Positions 1-8,659 of a DNA stretch of 55,879 nt are shown here, one piece after another (positions within the stretch are counted from its first letter, which is position 1; each line of letters starts with the position of its first letter). The notes below the pieces were generated by a model that ran no database searches, had not been told where the DNA came from, and saw only the letters and a list, made by a program, of their open reading frames with translations. The translations under genes and the position numbers were made by a program. The stretch lies in assembly GCA_029556475.1 (NCBI GenBank), contig JAKQEP010000081.1:67130-123008 (forward strand), written 5' to 3'. The stretch comes from Candidatus Atribacteria bacterium (GTDB taxonomy: Bacteria > Atribacterota > Phoenicimicrobiia > Phoenicimicrobiales > Stramentimicrobiaceae).

Positions 1-2404
1 CTTCGTCAATAACCAGAGTCCTCAGAGGGGCTCCGGCTCTTAAAGTTAACAATTTAGAGAGAGCAATACGGATAGCAAAATCAATACGAAATGCCTCTCC
101 ACCGCTGTACAGTTCATAAGGTCTGATACCCATTTCATCATGTATCTTAATATCTAAAGTCTCTCTTGCCTCGCCACTTTTTAATTCTTTTAAAGATTCT
201 AAACTGACTGTGATAGGTTCATCAGATAATCTGCTTAAAATAGCATTGGCTTCCTCTTCCAATTCTGGAATGGTATTTTCAATAATCATAGAGGGGATAC
301 CATTCTTGCCAAAAGCGCTGCTTAATTTTTCATAAACATCTTTCTGGTATAACAGTTTTTCTCTATTTTCTTCTATCTTTTTTTGTTCCAGTAATAATTG
401 TTCAATTTTCAACAATTTCTCCTGGATTGCTCCTTTTTTTTGAAAAAGTTGGCTCTGTTCTTTCTGTAATTGGTTCAAGGTATCCTGCTCTATTACGATT
501 TGCTTTTTTACCCGGACTGTTTCATCTTTGCTGGCCTTTAATTTTTCCTGATTATCCCTTAATCTGCTGATACTTATCTCTTTATTCTCATACTGTTTAT
601 CTGCCTCTTCTTTTTCTCCCTTTAAATTGATAATTGCTTTTTTTGCTTCCAGCAACTTCTCTCTCTGTAAGGGAATTGTTCTTAATTTTTCTAATTGCTG
701 ATTAATCTCAAAGTATCTTTTATCACTATAATTTAACTTTTTTATTCTTTCTTCAATTTCTGCTAAATTCTTTCTCCCCTCCAGAGCAAACTTCTCCTCA
801 TTAATCTGTGATTGTAAAACTCTTATAGCCTGAGACAGCTCCTTTATCTTCCCGGAATACTTTTCTCCGTCTTTAAGTTGCAAGTTATAGCTATTGAGAG
901 TGTTTTGGGCTTCTTCTTTCTTGGCAAGTTCAGCACGTATCTTTTTCCACTCTTCCTGTAAAGCGGACCTCGTCTTATTTAACAGAGCAATCTCTCCACT
1001 TAATTTCTTGCTCTCCAAATCATTCTCTTTAATATCCTGCTCTATTTTTAATTCTATATTCTCTCTTTTTTGTTCATCAAGCGGTGAATGGCAAAGAGGG
1101 CAGAAATCCTGTGTGCCATTTTTGAGCAGGGTTATCTTTTCCTGACTATTAACAATCACCTCTTCCAATCGATTGAGCTGCGCCTGTTTACTCTCTATAC
1201 TTACTCTTGCCAGATTGCCCTCTTCTTCTATCTGCTCCTTCTTTTGTTGCAAACCTTCAAAATATTTCAGATGTGATTCTAAATTTTTAATTTTCTCTTT
1301 TACCACTGTCAATGTATTAAATTTTTCTTCTAATTCACTGTATTCTTTCTGTGTTTGTTCCAACTGCAAAATAAGCCGGTTTTTATTATTTACAATATGA
1401 TTTTCTATTTCTCTTTTATCTTTTTCCAGCTGTCGATATTGTTGCATCTGAGTTAACATCCGCTGACTCTGCTGTGATAAACTGGTGAAAACATCATAGG
1501 CGGATAATATATTTTTCTCCCTGTCTAACAGGGATTGGTATTCCTTAAGATTTTTCTCTATTCTTTCTTTTCTATTTTTTGATTCCTGCAACTCTTTTAA
1601 CTCGGTTGAGATTCTGACCGCTATCTCTTCTGCCTGTTTCTGCTCATAAGAAAGCTTCTGTTCATCCTTTATTAATCTTTGTAATATCTTTTCCATTGTC
1701 TTAATCAGGTCTGACTGTTTTTCTTCCTCTTCCTCAATTTTCTTTATTTCCACCAATACAATATCTTTTTCAGAAATTTCTTTCTGGAATTGCTCTAAAC
1801 TGGCATTTAAGGCAATTATCTCTCTATCCAGACTTTTTGCTTTTCGGTGAGCCAGCACTGAAAGCCGTTCATAATGAGAAAGTCCCAATACCTCAGAAAG
1901 GATCTGTTTACGCTCCAGTGCACTCTTTCGGGTAAATTCATCTACCCTGCCCTGTAAGATAAAAGCAGAATTAATAAAAGTATTATAATCCATTCTCAAT
2001 ATTGAATTTATTCTCTGTTGAGTTTGTTTGATGGATGGGGCTGATAAAGAAATAAAATCATCTTTTTTAGAATCAAAGACCATCAATTCTAATTCACTAT
2101 AACTGCGCTTTTTAACCAGAGAAAATTTTCTGATAACTCTATACCTTTCCCCTTCCAGTTCGATAACCAGATCAACCCACATTTCGTTTTCGCCTATTTT
2201 CAACAATCCTCTATCCGCTTTTTTCTCTTGCTGGGCTTTTCTCCCCTCACCCCATAAGGCCCAGGTCAGGGCATCCAGTAAGGCTGATTTCCCCTGGCCA
2301 TTTCCACCGGATAGGCTGGCTATATTAAATTGAGTAAAATCGAGTGGAGGCACATCTCTGCCGTAACTCAGAAAATTATGTAAGTGCAGGGTAACCGGAA
2401 TCAT
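1..2404 (-). CDS. sbcC: SbcC-type nuclease ATPase, C-terminus cut by window edge
   Basis: The ORF track misses this gene because it runs off the left edge. About 801 codons are open. SbcC is the SMC/Rad50-like ATPase that works with SbcD to process DNA ends and hairpins. The N-terminus reads MIPVTLHLHNFLSYG and then a Walker A motif, GGNGQGKSALLDAL. Long coiled coils flank a zinc-hook CPLC near position 1105. The ABC signature YSGGEAFR appears near position 100, and the visible sequence stops at the Walker B motif (TLVIDE). The ATG overlaps the sbcD stop as ATGA, so the two are translationally coupled. The family and all main motifs are clear; only the last residues are missing. Confidence 0.95.
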   Translation of the reverse strand, partial: MIPVTLHLHNFLSYGRDVPPLDFTQFNIASLSGGNGQGKSALLDALTWALWGEGRKAQQEKKADRGLLKIGENEMWVDLVIELEGERYRVIRKFSLVKKRSYSELELMVFDSKKDDFISLSAPSIKQTQQRINSILRMDYNTFINSAFILQGRVDEFTRKSALERKQILSEVLGLSHYERLSVLAHRKAKSLDREIIALNASLEQFQKEISEKDIVLVEIKKIEEEEEKQSDLIKTMEKILQRLIKDEQKLSYEQKQAEEIAVRISTELKELQESKNRKERIEKNLKEYQSLLDREKNILSAYDVFTSLSQQSQRMLTQMQQYRQLEKDKREIENHIVNNKNRLILQLEQTQKEYSELEEKFNTLTVVKEKIKNLESHLKYFEGLQQKKEQIEEEGNLARVSIESKQAQLNRLEEVIVNSQEKITLLKNGTQDFCPLCHSPLDEQKRENIELKIEQDIKENDLESKKLSGEIALLNKTRSALQEEWKKIRAELAKKEEAQNTLNSYNLQLKDGEKYSGKIKELSQAIRVLQSQINEEKFALEGRKNLAEIEERIKKLNYSDKRYFEINQQLEKLRTIPLQREKLLEAKKAIINLKGEKEEADKQYENKEISISRLRDNQEKLKASKDETVRVKKQIVIEQDTLNQLQKEQSQLFQKKGAIQEKLLKIEQLLLEQKKIEENREKLLYQKDVYEKLSSAFGKNGIPSMIIENTIPELEEEANAILSRLSDEPITVSLESLKELKSGEARETLDIKIHDEMGIRPYELYSGGEAFRIDFAIRIALSKLLTLRAGAPLRTLVIDE

Positions 2405-3651
2405 TTTTCATCCTTTCCCGGCTGCGAGTCCATTTGAAGGGATTCCTGTTCTAATATTTTAGTAAAAGAATTTAAATCTTTTTCCCATTTTTGCCAGTTT
2501 TGTAATTGGATATATTCTTTTAAGGCAGAGAATAAATCCATCTCTTCAGAAAGTGTACTCCTTCTCAAGACTGATTTTTTTTGAATATTTCTGTTAATAC
2601 CTGTAACCAGAAAAGCTTCTTTTAAGGCACTTTCAACTTTTTTAAAGTCAATTCTTCTGTTTTGTTCTTCACTTGCTTCATAGTTTATACGCACTATTGC
2701 CTCTTTAAGGTTATATTCGTTAATCAGGGATACAAACTCATCAGTTGGATCTTCACAATCCTCAATTTTTATTTCAATAGTCAGCATATTGCGTACCGGC
2801 AGGGGAATAAACTCATAATTCACCTTTCCCTGTTCATCAATACTGGCTATACAGAAACCCTTTTCATCCTGCTCTTCTCCGAAATTAATGCGGTCCATGC
2901 TACCACAGTAAACAATAGGCGGGGTATTAGAATCATTTAAATTCTGGTAGCGATGAATGTGGCCCAGGGCAATATAATCTAAGGAGGTCTCTCTAAGAAA
3001 CTGTAGTGGTAAAGAGGGGTCATTGCCAAGGGAAGCATAGCTTTCTGAACCAGAAAAGATGGCTTCGGCTACTGTCAGGTGGCCTGCTAAGAACCTGGGG
3101 AGCTGCATATCAAGCTGACTAATCAGTTCAGTTATTCTTTTCATGAGACGTTTCTGTATCTTTTTATTGATTGAATGTAAATCACTTTCCCGGTATTCCT
3201 CTTTCTCAAGGTATTGATTTCGGGTTGGCCAGGGTATTCCTATTACCTGAATATTACCTTTTGCAGTGGGTAAGCGTAGGAGAACCGGCTCAGTAACCAC
3301 ATAAATATTGGCAATACGCAAGGTATGGAAAATATCAAGGGAACTGGCTCTGCCAAAAGTTAAGGGATTATCATGATTGCCGTTAATTAAAACAGTTGGT
3401 ATTCCAGCCTCACTTAACCGAAAAATCTGTCTGGCAAACTCTCGTTGATGGGTTGGGTTAGGATTATTATTTTTATAGGCATCTCCGCAAAAGAGAGCAA
3501 AGTCAATCTTCTCTTCCAAGGCTATATCAATAGCAGTAGTGAGTGTCCTGATAAAATCATTTAAGCGGGAGTGTAACCCGGTATGAGCATCGATACGCCC
3601 GTAATTCTCAACTCCAAGATGAATATCGGCAAAATGGATAAATTTAATCAT
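2401..3651 (-). CDS. sbcD: SbcD exonuclease subunit
   Basis: This is the calcineurin-like metallophosphoesterase subunit of the SbcCD complex (the Mre11 counterpart), a Mn-dependent nuclease that opens hairpins and trims blocked ends. The phosphoesterase motifs are in order: FADIHLG (about residue 7), CGDAYKN (about 55), NGNHDNP (about 95) and LGHIHRYQ (about 228). The C-terminal part matches the SbcD capping region in position. At 416 aa it has the usual length. It sits between an exonuclease III gene and sbcC on the same strand, with a 4-nt overlap into sbcC, so this is a small DNA repair operon. Confidence 0.95.
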   Translation of the reverse strand: MIKFIHFADIHLGVENYGRIDAHTGLHSRLNDFIRTLTTAIDIALEEKIDFALFCGDAYKNNNPNPTHQREFARQIFRLSEAGIPTVLINGNHDNPLTFGRASSLDIFHTLRIANIYVVTEPVLLRLPTAKGNIQVIGIPWPTRNQYLEKEEYRESDLHSINKKIQKRLMKRITELISQLDMQLPRFLAGHLTVAEAIFSGSESYASLGNDPSLPLQFLRETSLDYIALGHIHRYQNLNDSNTPPIVYCGSMDRINFGEEQDEKGFCIASIDEQGKVNYEFIPLPVRNMLTIEIKIEDCEDPTDEFVSLINEYNLKEAIVRINYEASEEQNRRIDFKKVESALKEAFLVTGINRNIQKKSVLRRSTLSEEMDLFSALKEYIQLQNWQKWEKDLNSFTKILEQESLQMDSQPGKDEK

Positions 3652-3663
3652 CCTTTGTTCCTA

Positions 3664-4428
3664 CTATAAATCTATATCAATGCCAACGGGACAGTGGTCA
3701 GAACCGTAAACCTCTGTCTGGATAAAGGCAGATTTTAGATTATCCTTTAAATTCTCACTGATTAAAAAATAATCAATTCTCCACCCTACATTGCGTTCAC
3801 GAGCCCGGGACTTGTAATCCCACCAGCTGTATTGACCCGGTTCTGTGTTAAAATGGCGAAAAGTATCCAAGAATCCGGTCTGAAGGAGGCGGTCAATCCA
3901 TTCTCTTTCTATAGGAAGAAAACCTGATATGTTAGAATTTTCCTTAGGCCTGGCTAAATCAATCTCCTTATGGGCAGTATTGACATCACCACAAATAATA
4001 ATTTTGTGCCCCTCATTGAGCAAATCAACAACTTTCTTTAAAAAAGTTTCATAAAAATCCATTTTGTATTGTAATCTTTCCAGGGATGCTTTGCCATTGG
4101 GAAAATAGATATTAAATAATATGAATTCCGGGAAATCTGCCCTGATGTAACGTCCTTCACTATCAAATCTGGGTATCCCTAATTTATCAGAGATATTTAT
4201 GGGTTTTTTCTTAGTCCAGAGGGCGACTCCACTATAGCCCCTTTTTTCTGCCTGAGTAAAATAAGTGTAATAACCTGGTTTATTAATAAGCTCTCCCGGT
4301 ATCTGTGATAAATGTGACTTTGTTTCCTGAATACAGTAAATATCAGCCTGCTGTTCATCAAACCATTCTAAAAAATTTTTATTATATACCGCTCTTAAAC
4401 CATTGACATTCCACATTAATAATCTCAT
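3664..4428 (-). CDS. xthA: exodeoxyribonuclease III / AP endonuclease
   Basis: This Mg-dependent AP endonuclease and 3'-5' exonuclease of base-excision repair is 254 aa, the usual ExoA/XthA length. Family motifs are WNVNGLRA at the N-terminus, IQETK (about residue 35), GDVNTAHKEIDL (about 147), SWWDYKSRARERNVGWRIDY (about 200; the NVGWRIDY part is typical of ExoA) and the terminal GSDHCPV. AGAGG stands 6 nt before the ATG. The gene lies 12 nt upstream of sbcD, so it is probably cotranscribed with sbcDC. Confidence 0.95.
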   Translation of the reverse strand: MRLLMWNVNGLRAVYNKNFLEWFDEQQADIYCIQETKSHLSQIPGELINKPGYYTYFTQAEKRGYSGVALWTKKKPINISDKLGIPRFDSEGRYIRADFPEFILFNIYFPNGKASLERLQYKMDFYETFLKKVVDLLNEGHKIIICGDVNTAHKEIDLARPKENSNISGFLPIEREWIDRLLQTGFLDTFRHFNTEPGQYSWWDYKSRARERNVGWRIDYFLISENLKDNLKSAFIQTEVYGSDHCPVGIDIDL

Positions 4429-4458
4429 CCCAAACCTCTGTTTCTTTCTTCTGACAAT

Positions 4459-5154
4459 TTATAAACGATTCCTTTCCACTATTTGCACCCCTTTGCTGGC
4501 ACCAATGCGGGTGGCACCTGCCTCTACCATCTGCAAAGCAGTATCATAATCTCTGATGCCTCCTGCTGCTTTGACACCTACGTGGTTTCCTACAGCTTTC
4601 CTCATCAATTTTATATCATCAATAGTTGCGCCTCCTTTTTCAAAACCCGTAGAAGTCTTCACAAAATGGGCACCGGCTTGAACGGAAATCTTGCAACCAA
4701 TTTCTTTTTCCTCATCAGTCAATAAACAGTTTTCTAAAATAACTTTACATATCAATCCGGATACAGCCTTTACCACCATTTTAATCTCTTGTTCGACTTT
4801 TTGGTAATTTCTATCCTTTAAGGCAGAAACATTTAGAACCATATCGATTTCCTGGGCACCTTCTCTGGCAGATTCCTCTGCCTCATAAGCCTTAACCCGG
4901 GACAGGGTTGCCCCTAAGGGGAATCCTACCACGGTACATATTTTAACATCTGAGGAACTTAACAAAGTCCTGGCAAAAGGTATAAAACCGGGATTAATAC
5001 AGACCGAATAAAAATGGTACTGCAGTGCTTCTTTACAGAGAGCCTCTATCTCTATACCGGTGACATCCGGACGCAGAGCTGTGTGGTCAATAAGTCTGGC
5101 AATATCATTGTGTGCTAATATTTTTGCAGTCTCAAGAGAAATTATTTCTGGCAT
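4459..5154 (-). CDS. deoC: deoxyribose-phosphate aldolase
   Basis: DeoC splits 2-deoxyribose-5-phosphate into glyceraldehyde-3-phosphate and acetaldehyde in deoxynucleoside salvage. The class I aldolase features are LIDHTALRPD near the start, CTVVGFPLGA, EIDMVLN, the Schiff-base lysine in FVKTSTGF and GVKAAGGIRD. The ORF track starts at 5256, but an AAGGAGAG site lies just before the ATG at 5154 (protein starts MPEIISLE). That gives 231 aa, the normal family length. The extra 34 residues upstream resemble nothing in the family and overlap the transposase remnant. The gene is probably expressed with the repair genes downstream. Confidence 0.93.
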   Translation of the reverse strand: MPEIISLETAKILAHNDIARLIDHTALRPDVTGIEIEALCKEALQYHFYSVCINPGFIPFARTLLSSSDVKICTVVGFPLGATLSRVKAYEAEESAREGAQEIDMVLNVSALKDRNYQKVEQEIKMVVKAVSGLICKVILENCLLTDEEKEIGCKISVQAGAHFVKTSTGFEKGGATIDDIKLMRKAVGNHVGVKAAGGIRDYDTALQMVEAGATRIGASKGVQIVERNRL

Positions 5155-5206
5155 AATATCTTCTCTCCTTTCAGGATTATAAGGGGAAAAAGTTTTTAAA
5201 AGGTAA

Positions 5207-5863
5207 TCATTTTGGTCTGAGCTCAGCTGCAAACGGTTTATATGATTTTCGGTCAATGTATAGCTTTACCCTGTACTCATCAATCACAAAATTTTTTTTG
5301 TTTATTTCTTTGTTATTTTTAGTAATAATCTTTTCCATTTTACACTTGCCTTTGCAATTACAACTGATTATTTCTCCTTCCCTGGAATATATGGTTAGAT
5401 GCAGAGTTTGGGGAGAAATATAACTAAGTTTTTTGGAAATCATAGGAACACTCTGGGCCACCAGACGATGCATTATTTTATGGAATAGATCAGAACCAAT
5501 TCTTTTTCTAAAAGCAGAAAAGGTGGAATGTGCTGGTGTTTTTAAGAAGTGGTGAAAGCCGCAAAGAACACAATATTTTGTATTATAACGCAGGACTTCG
5601 GCCAATTGCCGATTCGAATCTATCTCTCCCAAATAAATAAGCAATTGGGCTTTAAAAAGAGAAACTGGGGAATAGATAAGGATTTTGTTGTTATAGTATC
5701 GGTCTTTGACTAATGGATTGATGAAAGACCAGTCAATCGATTCTAAAATCATCTTCAAAGGATCATTTTTCTTTATCTTTTTATAAGCTTCATAGGTAGA
5801 AAATGAAAATTGTTGTCTTTCGTTTTTTTCCCCATCAATTATTGTTTCCAAAATATTTTCCAT
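5207..5863 (-). pseudogene. truncated IS5/IS1182-like transposase (DUF772 N-terminal part)
   Basis: 218 aa covering only the N-terminal half of a DDE transposase. The DUF772-type region is visible as YSPVSLFKAQLLIYLGE, then SNRQLAEVLRYN and PAHSTFSAFRKRIG. The tail is low-complexity and Lys/Asn-rich. The catalytic DDE/RNase-H domain, usually another 200 or more residues, is absent, and the next downstream sequence is the deoC leader. I see no clear terminal inverted repeats, so this is a decayed fragment rather than an active element. An IS1182 or IS5 label is only approximate. Confidence 0.75.
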
Positions 5864-6023
5864 TTATTAAAAATATTGTAATTGTTTGGTAGTAATATAA
5901 GTTTTTGGTTTATGGTTTTTAGTTAATAACTTGTTTATTATGAATACGTTCTTCTAAGAAGATGAGTAATGCCTCAAGAAAGGAAAGAAAATAAATATAA
6001 ATAAAAGAAAATTATAAAAAATA

Positions 6024-7391
6024 CTATCTTCTGTATTTTTTTCTTAAAAAGGTAGGTATATCCAGGTCTTCTTTTTCTTGATATTTTTTGGCAGGACCTA
6101 CTGTTTCTTCCGCCGAAGATTTACCAATATCAGGTTCAAATTTTTTATCTTTTAAAATGGGGTTTTCAACTAAACTTTCGCTGAAAAAAGGAGAAATCCT
6201 CTCCCTCTTTCTTTCTTCCTGTTCTACCTTTTCCCGGATAGTAATAGTTTCTACCTCTTCTTGATTTACAGGTAGTGGCATAGCTTTTTCACATTTGGTA
6301 GCAATTACGGTAACCCTGACTTCATCCTGCATATTTTCAGAAATTATTGCCCCGAAAACAATATTGGCATCTCTGCCTGCTGCTTTGGAGACCAGGTCCA
6401 CAATCTCGTTAACCTCATAAAGACTCATATCCAATCCACCGGTTACATTGACTATGATGGAATTGGAACCTTTGATGGATACTTCCAGTAAAGGACTGGA
6501 AATAGCTGCCTCAGCAGCAGTGGAAGCCTTATTATTCCCGCGTCCTATACCGATACCCACTAATGCAAAGCCTGCATCCTTGATTACTGCCTTTACATCT
6601 GCTAAATCAAGATTTATTAGCCCAGGGGTGGTAATCAGGTCGGCAATTGCCTGGACTGACTGCCTCAAAACCCGATCAGTTATTTCAAAGGCATCTTTAA
6701 CTGAAGTATCTTTGCCAATCAGGGTAAGCAAACGATCATTGGAAATGGTGATAAGGGCATCGACCTGTTTTTGAAGTTCTTCTATCCCCCGCTCTGCCTG
6801 TATCATCCTCTTTTTCCCCTCAAAAGCAAAGGGCCTTGTAACAATTCCTATGGTAAGGGCTCCTTCTCTTTTGGCTATTTCGGCAATAACAGGCGCCGCG
6901 CCACTTCCCGTTCCTCCACCCATGCCGGCAGTAATAAAGACGATGTCGGCATCTTCTAGTACCTTGGCAATGGCATTCCTATCTTCCTCAGCCGCTTTTT
7001 TGCCAACTTCGGGATCACCGCCAGCGCCCAAACCTTTAGTGGTCAGTTTACCGATTTGCACTTTTTGCCCTGCCTGGGATAATGAGAGTGCTTGCAAATC
7101 AGTATTAATTGCAATTAGCGCCAATCCATTGATGCGATGGTTTGCCATATCTTCAATAGCATTGTTTCCACTACCCCCAACGCCAATTACTTTGATATTA
7201 ACAAAACTTTCTACTTTTGATTCTTCTACAGGTAGTTTCTTTTCCATTTCATGATAAACCAATTCTCCATCTCCATCAGTGGAATCTGATATAAATGGTT
7301 TCTGCTCCAAACCCTGAGAAGTATCCCTGATTAATTCCTGCTTATAATCTAAAATTTTAGTAAAGCCGCGCGCTAATTTTTTCTTTTTCAA
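6024..7391 (-). CDS. ftsZ: cell division protein FtsZ with long N-terminal extension
   Basis: FtsZ is the tubulin-like GTPase that forms the division ring. The core starts near residue 66 with IKVIGVGGSGNNAIEDM, followed by the tubulin signature GGGTGSGAAP, the T7-type NxDxAD synergy segment (LINLDLADVKAV) and a C-terminal peptide, DLDIPTFLRKKYRR, that resembles the FtsA/ZipA-binding tail. The start is TTG at 7391: an AGAGGTGA site lies about 5 nt upstream. This adds about 60 acidic and mixed residues before the GTPase domain, which is long for FtsZ. The start lies inside the 3' end of the upstream ParA-type gene (35-nt overlap in another frame), suggesting coupled translation. An alternative internal Met at residue 49 has less support. 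Confidence 0.96.
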   Translation of the reverse strand: MKKKKLARGFTKILDYKQELIRDTSQGLEQKPFISDSTDGDGELVYHEMEKKLPVEESKVESFVNIKVIGVGGSGNNAIEDMANHRINGLALIAINTDLQALSLSQAGQKVQIGKLTTKGLGAGGDPEVGKKAAEEDRNAIAKVLEDADIVFITAGMGGGTGSGAAPVIAEIAKREGALTIGIVTRPFAFEGKKRMIQAERGIEELQKQVDALITISNDRLLTLIGKDTSVKDAFEITDRVLRQSVQAIADLITTPGLINLDLADVKAVIKDAGFALVGIGIGRGNNKASTAAEAAISSPLLEVSIKGSNSIIVNVTGGLDMSLYEVNEIVDLVSKAAGRDANIVFGAIISENMQDEVRVTVIATKCEKAMPLPVNQEEVETITIREKVEQEERKRERISPFFSESLVENPILKDKKFEPDIGKSSAEETVGPAKKYQEKEDLDIPTFLRKKYRR

Positions 7392-8163
7392 AGGAAATCA
7401 CCTCTTGAGCAAGTTCTGAATAATCTTCTGCCCCATGAGATCTCGGATTATAGTATATAATGGGAATTCCCTGACTGGAAGATTCCACCAGGGATATATT
7501 CTTTCTAATAATAGTCTTAAATACTCGTTCTTTGAAAAAATCTCTTGTTTCCTCAACAACTTCTTTGGCAATATTGCTTCTGGTATCTGCAATAGTGATG
7601 AGGACATGTATTTCCAAAAAATGATGCAGATTTTGATGAACAATTTTTATAGTTTCCATAAATTCTTCAATACCACGCAGAGCAAAGTAATGGGGTTGAA
7701 TAGGAATAATTACCTCACTGGAAGCTTTCAGGGCATTGATTGTTAAAATTCCCAGTGAAGGGGGACAATCTATGATAATGTAATCAAATTTTATTTTACA
7801 ATTTTGTATACCTATATTTAAAAAATCTTCCCGGCCTATCTGGTCAATCAGTTTATACTCCGCACTGGCAAAATCAATATTACTGGGAGCCAGATACAGA
7901 TTTCCGTTAGAAAATTTTTTCATTTGAATCACGACATCTTCCAGATTGAGTTTATTGGGAGAACGACTTGGTTCTAAAACATTGAGCATTGTTTTTTCCA
8001 GTTCATTAGGCTCAACTCCCAAACCAATGGTGGTATGTGCCTGGGGATCCATATCTATGAGAAGTACTCTTTTATCAAATTCAGTTAAACAGGTTCCTAA
8101 ATTAATTGATGTCGTAGTTTTGGCAACTCCGCCCTTTTGGTTAGCAATGGAAATGATTCGCAC
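7357..8163 (-). CDS. soj: ParA/Soj-family ATPase
   Basis: A deviant-Walker ParA/MinD-type ATPase, as used in chromosome partition or in placing the division site. Motifs: KGGVAKTTTSINL (deviant Walker A, with the signature first Lys), RVLLIDMDPQAHTTIGLG (Walker A') and FDYIIIDCPPSLG (Walker B). The track starts at 8193, but AGGAGGT lies 7 nt before a GTG at 8163, giving VRIISIANQKGG, the usual ParA N-terminus (268 aa). No parB follows. The gene instead overlaps ftsZ, so a role in division-site control (MipZ/Soj-like) is an inference from context. The symbol is by family only. Confidence 0.9.
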   Translation of the reverse strand: MRIISIANQKGGVAKTTTSINLGTCLTEFDKRVLLIDMDPQAHTTIGLGVEPNELEKTMLNVLEPSRSPNKLNLEDVVIQMKKFSNGNLYLAPSNIDFASAEYKLIDQIGREDFLNIGIQNCKIKFDYIIIDCPPSLGILTINALKASSEVIIPIQPHYFALRGIEEFMETIKIVHQNLHHFLEIHVLITIADTRSNIAKEVVEETRDFFKERVFKTIIRKNISLVESSSQGIPIIYYNPRSHGAEDYSELAQEVISFEKEKISARLY

Positions 8164-8659
8164 CTGGCTTACCTCCTGTATTTGACAAAACAAGGTGTGA
8201 AATTAAAAGAATTTCTATATCTTAAACTTTGTTCAGGAAAATTATTTTTTTGAAAGAAAAAATTGTATATATTATTATATTATAGAAATTTTAAAATACC
8301 AGCAAGATTATTTTGATTATATCACAATTATAGAATGGTATGCTATATGCTATTTACAATATCTATAAGTATATTTAAATAATATTTAATTTCAAGGGCC
8401 CGGTTGCAGACAGAGTCGTGTTTTATAAATAGTTTTTTAATAGTACTGTTTTTTACATTTTATCCTCTTTTCAATAACTTGACAAATGTATTATTGGCTT
8501 ATTAGCAATGATAAAGTAGCTAATTTATCTTTCATTGTATTTATTAAAAAAATTTTGACTTTTTTCTCCTTTAAATATATACTTATACTAACTATTAGTA
8601 GTTAGTACTAATACTAAAGATGAGTTTTCATTATTAAAAATCTGGGAGGGTATTTAAAA
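8164..8659. other. divergent intergenic region between parA/soj and acyl-CoA synthetase
   Basis: About 500 bp, very AT-rich, with no supported gene. It must hold the promoters for the leftward parA-ftsZ pair and the rightward synthetase. A TTGACA at 8479-8484 is a possible -35 element on the plus strand, but I see no good -10 at 16-18 nt. The one clear structure is the palindrome at 8586-8607. Confidence 0.6.
8586..8607. promoter_or_regulatory. 9-bp perfect inverted repeat ahead of acyl-CoA synthetase
   Basis: TACTAACTA, a 4-nt centre (TTAG), then TAGTTAGTA. It lies about 52 nt before the synthetase ATG, where an operator for a dimeric repressor would be expected. There is no U-run after it on either strand, so it is not a terminator. 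The regulator is unknown. Confidence 0.45.

Noticed and set aside
894-1400. Plus-strand ORFs of 62-83 aa
   Set aside because: They are shadows inside the minus-strand sbcC coiled-coil and zinc-hook region, with hydrophobic or Ser-rich composition caused by antisense of Glu/Lys codons.
5155-5256. Extended N-terminus of DeoC in the ORF track
   Set aside because: A good AAGGAGAG site stands right before the internal ATG at 5154, the resulting protein has the normal family length, and the extra residues overlap the transposase remnant.
7398-7643. 81-aa minus ORF
   Set aside because: It lies wholly inside the ParA-type gene in another frame; the ParA frame has all family motifs.
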